A DNA stretch of 64,000 nucleotides from Nannochloris sp. 'desiccata' (GCA_019044685.2 JAGTXX020000007.1:62001-126000); one strand, 5' to 3'; numbered from the stretch's first letter, positions 33,012-45,600 are shown. The notes: generated by a model not told the origin, from the letters alone. Translations and numbers: made by a program.

Positions 33012-34157
33012 ATGAAGATCAAAGATCGGGAGTTGGAGGTGGTTAAGACCAACAACAAGAAGCCTCGCCGCATAGACAGAGTTGTTGGATGTGTACTAGC
33101 TATCGTGATATTCATATATTCCGTCGTTCTTTTCAACGTGGTGCGCACTTCAAAATTTGCTTGTTTCTTTGCACTTTTCAAATTACGAGATTAAAATGAG
33201 AACATCCTCAGGAATAATACCATCCAGTCTTCTTCCATTCAGCTAACCGGTATATCCATCTCCTCGCTAATGCAGATCATCCCACATTATTCCTATTCCA
33301 CGTCAGGCGTTGCCCACTTCATCTTCCTCACCGCCACCACGGCCCTCGGCCTTTCCACTTACTTAGCCTGCGTTTTCATTGACCCAGGGAGGGTCCCACG
33401 CGACTATTCGCTAGATTTAGAACACAGTGCCACATCCATAAATGTACAACAAGCAGTCGTTCAGGTCAAACGGAGCGGTGCACAACGATGGTGTAAAAAA
33501 TGCAATGCTGCAAAACCGCCACGAGCCCACCATTGCCGCCGCTGTGGCCACTGCGTTCTACGGATGGATCACCACTGTGTATGGATAAACAACTGTGTAG
33601 GCCATGGAAACTACCGTTCGTTCTTCCAAATGGCATTTTACCTAGCTACGGCAGCTTCTCATGCAGCTGCTTTATTAATTTCTTTAAATTTAACCATCAT
33701 GCAACTGACGCTCGGCTGGGAACCTGAGGGTGTTCTCCCAGCCAGTAGCCTCGACCATACAGTTCAGGGCGCTGTAGGTCGCCGCGTAGGTTGGACAGGG
33801 TCCTTTTGGAGCCATGCTGCACTGCAGCTACTAGCCACCACCCTAGCTACCCCACTTTCTTTAAGCGTAGTTACTCTCCTCATTTGGAACTGCCATTTAC
33901 TGTCTCAAAATAAAACAACAATAGAGCACCATGAAGGTGTTGCTGCAAAGTTAAGTGCTGCAGCTGCTGCTGAAGGCGTGGGTGCAGGGAAATCGGGAAA
34001 ACATCCTTGGGATCTAGGTGATTGGCATGAAAATGTAGCAGCTACGTTTGGAGAGAGCTTCACCTCTTGGGTCGTCCCAAGGGTATCTAGAGGATTGAAG
34101 GGGTGCAGCGCTGAAGGGGATGGAACCGTGTTTCCTACTAAGTGGGATAGAATGTAA
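33012..34157 (+). CDS. DHHC-type protein S-acyltransferase
   Basis: Membrane palmitoyltransferase. Exon 1 starts at 33012 and ends at 33137 or 33140 (two adjacent phase-0 GTG donors, so one Val is uncertain). Exon 2 is 33243-34157; about 347 aa. Exon 1 carries the first membrane helix (VVGCVLAIVIFIYSVVLFNV). The second helix follows, then the DPG motif (FIDPGRVPRDY). The zinc-binding cysteine-rich domain is WCKKCNAAKPPRAHHCRRCG and HCVLRMDHHCVWINNCVGHG, with the catalytic Cys in DHHC. Two further helices follow. The C-terminal tail is short. Substrates unknown; ER or Golgi location is usual for the family. Confidence 0.92.
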
Positions 34158-35618
34158 CTATATTATAAATACGTATGTTTTATTTTAGTTGTGTCGTATT
34201 ATATAACTGTTCTTTACTTTAAACACTGTTTGAGAAATCCTTTAAAGTGTTTAAAGTCGCCGGGGGCTGACGGTGCATGGCTATCTAACCAACAGTAAGG
34301 AAGTAAAGAAGGGAGGAAAGACTGTTTTCTGATTATAGCCCTCGAGAGAGAAGTTTCGTGACACGTGTGTCTGTGTGCGGAGCATTACAAGTTATTTATA
34401 TTTTCAAAAGCAACAGCAGTAAGAGTTTAAGAGATAGCAATCAGAAAACAAACGCGCATTGGCGATGACGTCAGGATTCATAGGAATTTAAATAAATCTT
34501 CTCAAGCAGAGAAGAGACGAGAAGAGAAGAGAGAAGGATGCTTTTAGTAATCCAGAGTGAAAAATTAAAAAAGAGAGAAAGGGAACAAAAAAAAATCGAA
34601 AATATGAATGAATGAATGAAGGGGCACTTAAAACTCTCATAAAAGAGGCCCCCAAAAAATCAAATTAAAAGGATTTAGAGAGAGAAATCAAGATAGAAAT
34701 ACCAATAAAGATATTTCACTCTTCATCTATCCTAGAAACAAGAAGAAAACCCAGGATACAAAAATGCAAAAAGAAAACTAAATCTGACGGATTGAGTTGG
34801 TGACAAACGTTGTTGTTGTTGCTCCTTGTAATGAGTAATGCGTATCGTATGTGCGTATCGTACATAGTTGGTTGAAAAACGAATGAAAGGATGAATGCAA
34901 GAGAGAAAAAAGAAGCAGAAGAAGGCAAAATCGATTGAGCTAGTGTACAAAGAGAAATAGAGCGAGAAAAGAAAAAGAAAGAGGTAGAGTAGGAGCAACA
35001 ACAAAATTACGAGGAAGAATCAAAAGTCAAAAACCGAGAACCACAAGAGTATATGTATATGTATATATCGATAGGATCAAGCATCAGAACATAGTGATGC
35101 AATGAATGGTTGAATGAATGGTAGAATGAGTGAAATACAGAGAGACGTGGGGTATAGAAAAACCAAAAGCAGTACAGTGCAGTGTACTTTAAAAAAAAAA
35201 AAAAAAAAACAGTGCATCCAGGAATCAAGTTCTATCAAGTTCGATAAGAAACAAGAAACAAAGGGGTACTAGCAGGTGCAGCAAAAATAATTGCATATGC
35301 AATTATGTATAGAAAATCTTCTCGAATCGAACCAAAGGAATAACAATTAAAAAAAATCATAGACAAAAAAAAAATGGCGGCATTAGGTTGCAAAAAAAAA
35401 TAAAAAAAAATCGGTGGGGAGATAAAGAAAGATATCCCAAATTGTAAGGATCGATGGAGAATCGTTGGGGCCAGCAAAAACACAAAGTGCTGTGCTGGAT
35501 TTGAAGCGACATGCTTTTTATGGAAGATATTAATAGTAATAGGAATAGTTGGTATAGCAAAGCTGGGAGGGCGAGCAGGAAGAAAGAGAAAGGAACACAA
35601 TTTTTTGAAAAAATCTCT
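34158..35618. other. Purine-skewed convergent intergenic region
   Basis: 1.46 kb between convergent stop codons. From about 34300 to 35600 the plus strand is strongly A/G-rich with few C, so the strand of the CCT gene is pyrimidine-rich. Contains an 18-nt A run near 35191-35208, (GAAT)n near 34605-34620, and a TATATG/TA run near 35051-35069. Minus-strand frames here are Phe/Ser/Leu-rich and look like translated pyrimidine tracts, not genes. Likely a long 3' UTR plus low-complexity DNA. Confidence 0.55.
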
Positions 35619-36944
35619 TCAAACTACCTCTCCAGCATCCATTTGGTTATTTAATTTCTCAGCTGCTTCATCAATGACACTGGCTTTGATAAACCTGCCT
35701 TTTACTCTCGGTCTTCTATCTGCGTTGACTTTCCTCATATGGTACCGGATATGTTTTGAATACGACCGGGAGGCTTTCTTTTGACGGTACCTTTCTAAAC
35801 TAGCAGCACGGGTAGATCCAATAGGTACACCAAGCATAGGTAACGCAGCAGTAGAACCAGAAGTAGCAGATACATGGTGGTTCATCATTGCAGCAGCCGT
35901 CGCTGTCTCAATACCAGGGCGCCGTATTGTCATTAATCCACCGCTGTAAGGAACAAGCATCACTGCACCATTCCCAGCAGGGTATGCAGCTACCTGGATA
36001 TTGTTGTTAATGCTGTTATTAATGGCATTGGCAGCAGCATTTCCAGTTTCAGGCACCACTTGAAGATTATTATGGTATCCAGAATCGTCAGAAGACACTG
36101 ATCCTAGTTTTCTTGTTGGTAACTGACATGAAGGACCAGCAAGAACCACGTCATCTCCACTACTACTCCCATCATTGGTGTTGCACATGCCATTATTGTT
36201 GTATGTTAAACTGAGAGGAGGGCTGGCAGAGGGGACGACAGCAGGAGGGGCGCTCATTGTTGCTGTAGCGATTGAAACGGGCTGTGCAGAAGTAGTAGGT
36301 GGTGGGAATGGAGGACATCCTTGTTGGATTTGCATTGTCATGGCTGCTGCCATGTTCATATTTGGAAAGACACCGCAGTTGACAAACCCAGGAGGAGGAG
36401 GGGCAAACATTGTAGGCATCCACCCTGCAGGAGCTGTAAGTCCACCACGTCCACACTGTGCTTGCACTTGCATAGTAGGTAAACCACTGCTAAGGTACTG
36501 TGCCTGCTGGGGTGTTGCCATCATTTGGATAGGGAGTGACATCTGCATTTGAGACATTTGCATTTGAGAGACGCCATAGGGCATTGAGACCATTGGCACT
36601 GTCGTTGGGTGAAACGGTGTGCCTGCAGTGTCTGTAATTTGACCTTGGTGTTGGGCACCAAAGGCACCGAACGTTTCAGAAGGGCCTGCTCCAAAGGCAA
36701 GAGCAGCACCTGGGCCATAGGCACCGCTGCCCCATGCAGCGGTGGCGCTGGGAAAGCACTGGGTAGGCTCCATCTCGCCAAATGAGGGAGCGTCAATGCC
36801 CCAGCGGGAGGGACCACCTTCTCCACGCACATCGCGAAGGAGATCAGGGAGGTCTTCTGTTTGTGGAGAGTCCATGGGATTGCCACCAATGCCGGTAGGC
36901 ATGGTGAGGAAATCATGGATGGCTCCAAATGTGTCGTCAGCCAT
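35619..36944 (-). CDS. CCT-domain transcriptional regulator (CMF-type)
   Basis: 441 aa nuclear protein with one CCT (CONSTANS/CO-like/TOC1) domain near the C-terminus: RAASLERYRQKKASRSYSKH followed by IRYHMRKVNADRRPRVKGRF. This is the motif that mediates DNA and NF-Y contacts. No B-box zinc finger or response-regulator domain is visible, so it belongs with CCT-only proteins. The middle is Met/Gln/Pro- and Asn/Ser-rich and probably disordered. The frame is open further upstream, but the start is taken as the ATG at 36944 (MADDTFGAIHDFL). A good 3' splice site (TTTCCAG) lies just before it and a GTAAGC donor at 37061, so an intron in the 5' UTR (37061-36952) is likely. A role in light or circadian control is by analogy only. 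Confidence 0.83.
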   Translation of the reverse strand: MADDTFGAIHDFLTMPTGIGGNPMDSPQTEDLPDLLRDVRGEGGPSRWGIDAPSFGEMEPTQCFPSATAAWGSGAYGPGAALAFGAGPSETFGAFGAQHQGQITDTAGTPFHPTTVPMVSMPYGVSQMQMSQMQMSLPIQMMATPQQAQYLSSGLPTMQVQAQCGRGGLTAPAGWMPTMFAPPPPGFVNCGVFPNMNMAAAMTMQIQQGCPPFPPPTTSAQPVSIATATMSAPPAVVPSASPPLSLTYNNNGMCNTNDGSSSGDDVVLAGPSCQLPTRKLGSVSSDDSGYHNNLQVVPETGNAAANAINNSINNNIQVAAYPAGNGAVMLVPYSGGLMTIRRPGIETATAAAMMNHHVSATSGSTAALPMLGVPIGSTRAASLERYRQKKASRSYSKHIRYHMRKVNADRRPRVKGRFIKASVIDEAAEKLNNQMDAGEVV

Positions 36945-37779
36945 TATAGGACTGGAAATGAATGATGAAAAATAAGTTAGAGAGATGGGCAATGAAGAAA
37001 TGGAAGAGGTTTGCAAGAATAAAAGACAAAGTGTCATCGTAACAAAAAGCAAAATGCTTACTTTGGCCTCGAGAAATTCGTCGGGGAGAGCATGCAAGGT
37101 CCTTGAACTGATATATATGCGTATACAAAACTTTATCACCGGGTTAAATCGAAGATGAAGGACGCCCGGTTGCGGGGGTTCTTGAACTGTCGAATTGAGG
37201 CAACGATCTGCAGAATAGACGAAAATGCACGGTTGAAAAATGATCGAGCGGGCGTTAAAGACTTTAGATTTGTTATTCGTATGCAGTAACGGCTCCAACG
37301 CGGCCGGAGGAAGAGGAAAAAGCTCGCATGCACAATTAGAAGCTCAAGCAGCATGATGGAGCTCAAACCCGTGAGGAATAAAGCCGGAAAAGCACAGCCT
37401 ACTTACTTGTATTGCTCTAAGCGTGAGATTTAAGCTGCAAAAGTTAAACTTCCAACTTTTGAATTCAAGTCTATTGAAAAGTGTTAAAGCAACTCTGAAA
37501 ATCGCTTTTTGGCGTAAAGGCGCAGAAATTCCTGGCTCTGGATGCAGCTGCGTCTCATCCCCGGGTAAAATATGAAAATAAATCTGCTGTTCTCCCATAT
37601 ACTATTTACATATTTCTGTCGTATTTGCACATCAAAATGAGGTTTATAAAATGAATTTCGTATTAAAAACCTAAGAAACTTGGGTGCTTGCTCAATTAAT
37701 ACGTTTCAAAGTGTGCTCACCTACTACCGCCATTGCAGGAACCTCGCACCGTTATGCCAAAAAAGAATGCAACTTTTTC
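36945..37779. promoter_or_regulatory. 5' UTR intron and upstream region of the CCT gene
   Basis: Holds the inferred 5' UTR intron (37061-36952), the 5' leader and promoter of the CCT gene, and the 3' flank of the SDR gene. An open frame continues upstream through this region, but its peptide has no family features. Confidence 0.45.
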
Positions 37780-38705
37780 TTAATCCTTCTTCAACCCTGA
37801 AAATATACCTTTCAATTGATCAGCTAATGGAACAACAACCTTCTTCACCTCCTCTCCCTCCTCTCCAGGAGCACCATCCACGGACATCAACTCCAAAGTA
37901 ACTTTCTCCGCAGCAGGATCAGTCAACGCTGCAACACACACTGCAGCAACATCAGCTCTCGCTACACTACCAGCAGACGTATCACCCTGTTGAGCCAACA
38001 ATGTTTTCTCGCCTCCAGGGCCATCATTTAAACGACCAGGACGCACCACCGTATACTTGAGCCCACTGCCCCTTATGAATTCCTCTCCTTTAAATTTTTG
38101 GTCCATTATGCCCCATTTCAAGTTGTTCAACATGATGCGGATAGGGTGCATACGATTATGGGGAGATACCAGACCGGAAGAGACCAACACCAAAGGACCG
38201 GGGAGATTGCTAGCTTTAATTGCATCAACGGTATTTACGACTCCCTGAGAGTGTGTGCGAGAGAGAGAGAGAGAAGTGAAATTTACTCGGGTTTCATATT
38301 AAAATTTATTGTAAGCGATTTCATAATGGTTAAAATCTCTATTTACCTGGTAATCTACTGATTTAGCAGAAAAGTAGCCCACCCCACTTGCGGCAAAGAT
38401 TACTCCAGCGTCACCACCTCCAAGAGCGGTAGAGAGACTAGCAGGGTTGGTGACGTCGCCAGAGACCACATCAACCTTGCCAGGTCCAGCGGTTGCAACA
38501 CTTGAGAATGTGTCAGCATATTTGGAAGGAGAACGGACGACAGCTCTGTGACGTGAAGTGTCAAGGTTTGATTAAATTAATCCCATGTCATCTCAAGGTT
38601 AAGAAATTGTTTGACTTACTTGACTTCAAAGCCTTTTTTGACAAGTTCTTTAACACATTCTTGGCCAGTTTGACCTCCAGCACCTAAAACTGCAGCAGTG
38701 GGCAT
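37780..38705 (-). CDS. Atypical SDR, NAD(P)H-binding protein
   Basis: Three exons, 38705-38620, 38545-38347 and 38244-37780, all GT-AG and in phase; 249 aa. The N-terminus has the Rossmann nucleotide-binding motif GAGGQTGQECVKELVKKGFE and then KAVVRSPSKYADTF, with an Arg suited to NADP. Further landmarks are VDVVSGDVTNPASL, AGVIFAASGVGYF and LVLVSSGLVSPHNRM. Exon 3 has KYTVVRPGRLNDGPGGEKTL and GSVARADVAAVCVAAL, as in plant NAD(P)-binding proteins of the TIC62/At2g37660 type. The catalytic Tyr-x3-Lys of classical SDRs is not evident, normal for this atypical group. No clear transit peptide is seen. The substrate is unknown. Confidence 0.88.
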
Positions 38706-39182
38706 GGTGAAGCGATCTAGAATCTAGAAGACGATGCAGACAAAACTTTTATCGTGCGTCGCAAAAAGCAACCTGGGGAAAGCTCAGAAGCGATGCAAAA
38801 GATCCTATTAATTTTGAATAGCGGCAAGAGGTTCCTGAAACTGTCCTTCTATGGTGTATAAAGAAACTTCTCTTTCTTTTGCTCCCTCACGTCGGCGACA
38901 CCGAGCAGCCAAGGTGGCTTTTAAAAGGTACACGCTAAGATATGGTGTAGCAACCCCTGCTTCTCATTACCACAGCTATTTGTATTCTTTCTGCAGTGTT
39001 CTGTCGGATTCGTTACATTATTAGCTTGATACAATGAAATAAATAACAAAAGCAGCAAAAAGTCGGCACTCAACCCTGTAGGGAAGTATTCTTATATATC
39101 GTACTTGAAAAGTCGTTTTTTATTATTTTTGGCGTGCAGACTATTCTCTGCTCCCCCCACTATCCACTCATACACTGCCTTA
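38706..39182. other. Intergenic, SDR promoter side
   Basis: 477 bp between two minus-strand genes: 5' flank of the SDR gene and 3' flank of the deacetylase gene. No gene or repeat seen. Confidence 0.4.
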
Positions 39183-40588
39183 TTACATCTTGCACCTTGC
39201 CTTGAGCCATGCTGCCATTTCACTGTTTGGCACAGGTTTTTTCATCCACTCCAGCACCTGTCTATACGTCACAAAATACGTATTAGGTTTAGACAACGCA
39301 TATTTAATAAACTTCTGAGTTTCTTTGATTCGCCTAGCACTCATCCAGTAGACGTGGACACCAATAGGAACAGGAGCGCGATTTCCGTTATAAGCTTGAT
39401 CAAAAGCTCCTTTTAGAACTTGGTCAACAGGTAACTCTTTAGCCTTACCCCAGGTAGTGTTCATACCTGGATCCATGCTGTAGGTTTGTTTTTTGTACTT
39501 TACGTTGTAAATAGGGATTTCCCACATTCCTTTGTAAGATTCACCAGGTCGGCAGTTTTTGCAGCTTGCATCGGGAAGACTGGCATCAAGCGTAAAAGGG
39601 AAAGGTTTGCTGGCCATGCCGGCGTAGTCAAATCCGTTACTGGAGTCGTATCTGAATCCATTTTCATAGAGAACCTAGTGAAAGAGAACAGAGTTATAAA
39701 TAATACTATTAAATTGTGAAGAAGCTACTATCAGAATGTGGTGGGCATTTACTGAAACACAGGGAGACCTTAAATTTAGTTTATTGACTAAGAAACCTAC
39801 CTGTCTAACCCGAGGGTTGGTAGTCAAATAGGGTGCCCTAAACCCAGTCACTGAAGCAGCAGGTAATTTACACGTCTTGAGCAAATAATTTCTACTTCCA
39901 ACAATCTCTTTGACCACAACAGATTTGGCCAGCGTCGATTTCAATGCTGGGTGAGTAAGAGTGTGGCAAGCAAATTCGTCACCCATAGCGAACCTTTTCT
40001 TGATAACAGAGCAAGAAGAGTATGCGGTTAAGGTGAACCAAGTGGCGGGGATAGGGCACCCATTGACGTTCTTAGCAGACCCAGTGATCTTGCTCATCTT
40101 CTTGGCGACATCGTCGTTGACCTGGATTAGTATTCAAGTAACAAGGGAGAAGAAATCAGAGAGAGGACTCAAGTTTATGAGTGTGCGATGATAAGGGCGT
40201 GAGTTAGTAATGCAAGGGCCTATTGAATTCGTGAAGTCAAGAGGTGGGCTTCAATTCAAAAAGGTAACCTTATTTTTCTTACGGTGTCATCATTTGAGAT
40301 AATAATGAATTGAGGGGTTTCTGAAACAGGGAGAGGTGACTTCCCAGAAGCACAGTGGCATTTAGGGAGACTGCATGTGCTGGGGGAGCAACTGTACCAG
40401 CTAGAATAAGTGGCACCTAAAGGATTGGAAAGGAGAGGTTTGAAAACTCAGGATGAGATGGGTGATCGTTAAAATGTCTACCGGTTTGCAGGGGTACAAA
40501 GATGCGGGATGTAGTTAAATCATGTCCATGTACCTTGTGCACTGTGTAGACTGATCAGCACGGCTAGCAACGCTGCCAAGTTATTCAT
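39183..40588 (-). CDS. Secreted polysaccharide (chitin-type) deacetylase-like protein
   Basis: Four exons, 40588-40534, 40416-40283, 40121-39801 and 39674-39183, phases consistent; 333 aa. Exon 1 is a signal peptide (MNNLAALLAVLISLHSAQG). A small Cys-rich segment follows (YSSWYSCSPSTCSLPKCHC). The NodB-like fold then begins: PQFIIISNDDTVNDDVAKKM aligns with the first-strand metal-binding Asp region; PATWFTLTAYSSCSV and DEFACHTLTHPAL give the H-x-x-x-H metal motif; ASVTGFRAPYL gives the RxP motif. The last exon has KGMWEIPIY and PVPIGVHVYWM. A CE4 deacetylase acting on chitin-like wall polymers is inferred. The first motif reads NDD rather than the usual TFDD, so activity should not be assumed. 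Confidence 0.85.
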
Positions 40589-40835
40589 TGCTGCCAGCTC
40601 CTCTTGCGATGAAAACCTGTTGGGAGTTGGGAAGCTAGAGTATAACAGTCTTAATTAGTGATTCATTGTTGTAAAGAACATAATAGAGTAACTGTAGAAA
40701 GACTAGTTGGTTTAATCTAGCATTCTGTTGATGGTATTTTTCCAGCCTGAAAAATTCCACTGCTGGGCAGCGCAAAGCCGCTCAGTGAGCGCCCTTCACT
40801 TCTATTCCCCTCATTTTTCTAAATAGTCGCTATCG

Positions 40836-41825
40836 TTACATAAAGTTAGTCAATCGTACAGGTACACTCAATCCTCCGCTACTTTTAGCACCACCGCCAA
40901 TTCCCAATTTCACCATTGCTGTCTCATTCTTTTCTGCCGCAGGCACTGTTCCCCCATCTCTACAGTTGATCATAAAATACGTATCGATAGTCGCTAAATG
41001 CTGATACTGCCACAAATACCTCGCTCGTAGCTTTCCTTTTAAGAAAAACACTAAAACTTCAGGAAAAGTTGAACATTGTGATAAGATTGATAAAATATAA
41101 TCAGCTGGAACATCTGATGCATCGATTTGTGCATGTACTAGCTTAGGCAGTGCTCTAGGATTTAACGATACCGGTGCGATGACAGCTCGACCTGCTTCTG
41201 CCATATAAAACAACACTTTAAGTTCCCCTTCTATAGAGGCTCTTAGATAATTGGGATTAGAAACAGGTATTGTGGCGACGAGGCGGAGTTGATATGAAGC
41301 TTTCGTTGTGTTCCAACTCATTCGATCTGCTGCGACTGAGATTTCACCTACACTAACTGATCGTGGGACAGATATGAAGACGATTGCAGCGATTAGAAAG
41401 GCAAAACCTATTAAAAAGACAGCAGTAAGGCGGGTGTCTCGAGGTTGCAACCGAGCGTCTGAGAGCGGAATTAGAGTCAAGTAGCCTGAAGGGGTGGGAG
41501 GCTCTGGTTCTATCCTGCGGGATGCGAATGGAGCTCTTATCTGTTCACCCAGCCTGCAAATGGTATTTAAAGAAACATTTTAGAAGAAAACGAAAGGAAA
41601 AGACACAGATGGAATATTTGAAAGATTTGATCTGGTCAGAAAATGCCCGAAAAGATTTCTGTGTGCAAAGCTTGGGAACCAAATGCAGATTTTGATTTTT
41701 CATCGTATCATATGTTGCAGAAACACTACGCACCGTGCCCAAGGCCTTCGTGTCTCTGCTGGTTCGTCATCGGATGCAGGAAGGGGGGGAGCCAGATGTT
41801 CGTCTTCTAGCAATGGAGAGGTCAT
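40836..41825 (-). CDS. Single-pass membrane protein with LEA_2/TMEM106-like domain
   Basis: Two exons, 41825-41734 and 41553-40836, joined CG|G in phase; 269 aa. The N-terminus is acidic and Pro-rich (MTSPLLEDEHLAPPLPASDD). One membrane helix (TAVFLIGFAFLIAAIVFISV) is followed at once by PRSVSVGEISVAADRMSWN, a pattern shared by TMEM106 proteins and plant LEA_2/NDR1-like proteins. The rest is a beta-sandwich with ASYQLRLVATIPVSNPNYLR and VLFYMAEAGRAVIAPVSL. The topology is likely type II, with the domain in a lumen or outside the cell. The function cannot be stated. Confidence 0.75.
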
Positions 41826-42212
41826 TGTAAATTGCTTTTCGGTTTAAATTTACTATTAAAATTGCTGAAGCCGAAATGCAGAGCTGTTTATGAAAAGGCA
41901 TTTTTAATATTCCTCTATTTGTAGCGTCCGCTGCCAGCAGTGCTGTCTGCTATGAGCTAGCTGCATTGCTGAGATAGGAAAGCATAACTCTGCACAGCCA
42001 CACACTATAGTACTCAATCAACTACAAACATTTCTTACCTAAAGACACATAATCAAAACAGAAGTGATATAAATTTCTTCAGCTACCGCCCCAAAAAAAT
42101 CAGCGGGAGCGCTTTGTGCTTTTCTACAATACTTGACAATACGTTATTGTATTCAATTTCTATATATAGATTTAATTAGAAGATCTAATAATCACCTTCT
42201 ACAATTACTAGA
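41826..42212. other. Intergenic between two minus-strand genes
   Basis: 387 bp, the 5' flank of the LEA_2-like gene and 3' flank of the PH-RCC1 gene. Nothing notable. Confidence 0.4.
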
Positions 42213-42637
42213 TTATCCAGCAGATTTAGGTCTCCTTCCACCAAACACCAGCAATGGCGGTGACATTGCTGGCTTCTTCACTCCCTCTTGCTGTAGAGGA
42301 CGTCGTTGTTGTTGTGGTGGTACAGGTGGTTCATGTTGGTCTGTACTACTAGCAGCGCTTGCAGTTGGCGAAGGTATTGATATATTTGTGTAGTCCTCTC
42401 CACCTATAATGCTACGAGCAATCTTGGCTGCAACACTACGCAGCAAACCAGAACCACCTATGTCACCTCCACCACCGCCACGAGTTAACGCTGCTACACC
42501 AGCAGCAGTAGAAGTAACAGGGCTTTGGCTCCCTGGTCTCTTGACATCTAAACTACGTGCTGAGGTGGTAGGAGACAGTGATGTAGTAGAGAGAACATCA
42601 GTTAAAGCAAAAGAACGAACCCTAGCACCGCCAGCAG

Positions 42638-42669
<32 letters not shown>

Positions 42670-45600
42670 CCGCTACGAGGTCTTCTTGTTGGGGATGGCC
42701 GGCGAGGCGGAGGTGGGGACAACAACACCCCTGACAATTGACCACTACCATTACCAGTAGCCGAGGTTGTATTTGTATTGCCTTTGCTGCCACGTGGCAA
42801 TATCATTCTTCGTCTTCCTCCTGAAGAAGCAGAGACAAGAGATACATCTCCTGAAGAAGAAGATTCGCCATCTGAAATAGTGCCCTCCTCTACTGGATTT
42901 ACTTCTTTATGGTCCTCTTGTTCTTTTTCATTACTTGCTGGCGCAGCTGCTGCCTTGTCAAAGAGAGATTCCAGAGCAGGTGACGGTACAATTCCAGTAC
43001 CACGGGTCCGTACTCCTCCCGTACCTCCGTCACTTTCTTCTTTATCTTTGTCTTCATTGACAATCTGCGTGAGAGGCGTGTGGAACTCTTGATGAGCAGC
43101 TCCTGCTTCTTTCTCGGCCACCGGCGGAGAAGAAAGAAAGGAAGGAGTCATCGTCGGTGCAGCGCCTGCTGTGCTGCCCACGGTATATGTATGTAATTGA
43201 TCATGTAAATGCGCTAATTCTCTAGCATCGAATGACATATTCTTACTGTCTACTCTGCCATGAGCAATCATTTGCCGAGCTGTAACCGCCGCAGCCCTCG
43301 GTGTACTCCCAGGCGTCCCTCCTGCACCTCCTCCGAGAAGTACAGTATGTACTTCTTTAGTAGGTGTAGTTGAAACAGATTCTGACAAGCCTACTGAAGG
43401 AGGTGGATGCGGTACTCCAGTAGAAGCAGCCCCTCCAGGAGAACTTGCTCCTGCTGGCAATGTTAAATTAGCAGCATTTTTCTTATACCACGTCGAAGCT
43501 GTTGTAGCAGAAAACTGGGTTTTAGAGAAGCGTAGACGTTTTAAACGAGGTGTATTTGTGGTGGAATCTCGAATGAATGTAGCTGTTACGCCTTGTTCCA
43601 AATGCTCAACCCATTCTTCTTCTTCTTTTTCTTCGTTTTCAGGCTCAACATGTTCAATCGCAACCTGTCCTTCTACTTTTTCTTCAGTTGGTCCAACACC
43701 GATCGTGGTTTCTTCCTTCTCATATTGCTGCTGCGGTTGTTGTTCTTGATCTTGATGTTGTTGCTGAACACTAAAAGCAGCAGGTTCACCATGCAAAGAG
43801 AAATCTCCAGCTGTACTGCCATGTTGTGGGGTAGAAGCGGCCGTGGAATTTGGTCCTGCTCCCTCTCCAGCCATAAAAACAGGAGTCGTCGATACAGAGT
43901 GCGCTGACGAGGCAACAGCACGAGATCCCACATCATCAAGACCTTCTGCGGGTCGTATATTATTATAAGTAATACTATTAGAAACACCATTACCACCACC
44001 ATCAGCAGTGAGACTCCTTTGTCTTTCATTCTGTTGCAACAGGGCTTCTTCTTTTCGATGCAGCTCCTCCGCCCATAAAGCAAGTGCCTGTTGCTGCCGC
44101 TCAAGCTCTACCTGCTTTCTCTGTAACAGTTCTTCTAATGCTGCCGCGTCAGGTGCAGCATTAGAAGGTGTTGGTGCGGGGGTGAACGTAGAATTTGTTG
44201 TGGTTTTGGCATGATCAGGAAGAATAAGAGATGGTGGCGGTGGTGGTGGCTGGTGTGGGGCCAACACAAGACCATGAGCAGCATTCGAAGTGGTTTCTAT
44301 ACCAGTAGTACTACTAGTGATAGTTCTAAAATCTCTTTTCATAGATTCTCTAAACAGAATAGCACTCTCAGCAACTGCCTGCTTTAATTTTTCATCACCA
44401 TGCTTGATCTTTGCCACTGCCGCCTCCACTCCCCCGGCTCTGCCACCTGTCATACGTTGTAAAGCTTCGAGTCTCTGCTCTAATCGAGCGATATACCTCC
44501 CCTTTGAGAGAGATACATCTTGGCTGTCTCTCTGTAAAGAAGATGAAGAAGATCCAGCACCAGGGAACGCACTTAAAGAGCTCGCAGTACTACCACCACC
44601 AAATCTACCGCCAGCAGCACCAGCAGTACCATTAATAATACCAATACCCTTGATTGAACCTGGAGATGTAGCTGGAGTTGTATTCGTGGTACTATAATTA
44701 CCAATCTTGGGAGATGTAGGACGTACAACTCCATTGTTCCAAGGGTCAAACTTTCCAATTCCACTTTGACTTTGACTTAAAGAAGAACTGGAGCTTAGAG
44801 TAGATCTCAGTCCATCTTTCCCCTCATTTTGATAATAATTCAAACTATTTCTACCAGACACACCACTAGGTACAGTGCTATTGGTGGATATACCAGAGAT
44901 ACTGATTATTGAAGGATAACTCGAATCAATACCTCCGCCACCACCACCACCACCACCGCCGCTGCCGAGGCTTTGCATCGAAGTAGAGCTACTTAGTCTC
45001 GATAAATTCAATTGCCCTGATCCTCCCCCTCCACCCCCACCTCCGGCTCCAACACCAGCTACTCCATTGAATCCAGATGCAGCAGATGTGAAACTAAATG
45101 AAGATGATCCACGGAATATATTCGATCGAGAAGGAGGCCGTTCATCTCGAGTCAACAACCACCCAGATCGACTGCTCTTACCAGCTTTACCAGCTACTGC
45201 AGCAGAACCAGGTCTGGTACTGGTACGTGGTTCTAATAACGCAAGCAGAGTTTTTGTAGCTCTATCTGTCGCTTCTTTACTTTGCAAACCAACATCTTCA
45301 AATTTTTTCAAGTCGTGATCACATACGACCATGGTGGTAGCCCCTCCAGCAGCGACAGTGACAGCTCGTCTGCCTTTTAGATTCTCTTCAATTACAACAG
45401 GACTCGGCGCATCGTCCCATTTCCCAGTGCCTAGTTGTCCTTCAGAACCTCTGCCCCAGGTAAAGACACTAGGAAGACTATTTTCAATAGGTCGACCAAC
45501 TTTCTTTTCCATCGGTCTACCTAGTACGACAACATGATGCATTCCGCAAGCGATTGCATCTACAAAATGATGTAGTAGCTGTCCTTTTACTGGTTCTGGA

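Noticed and set aside
34716..35600. Several minus-strand ORFs of 67-121 codons
   Set aside because: Peptides are Phe/Ser/Leu runs from pyrimidine-rich DNA, with no family features.
36945..37298. N-terminal extension of the CCT protein from 37298
   Set aside because: No conserved content, and good intron signals lie just upstream of the ATG at 36944; treated as 5' UTR.
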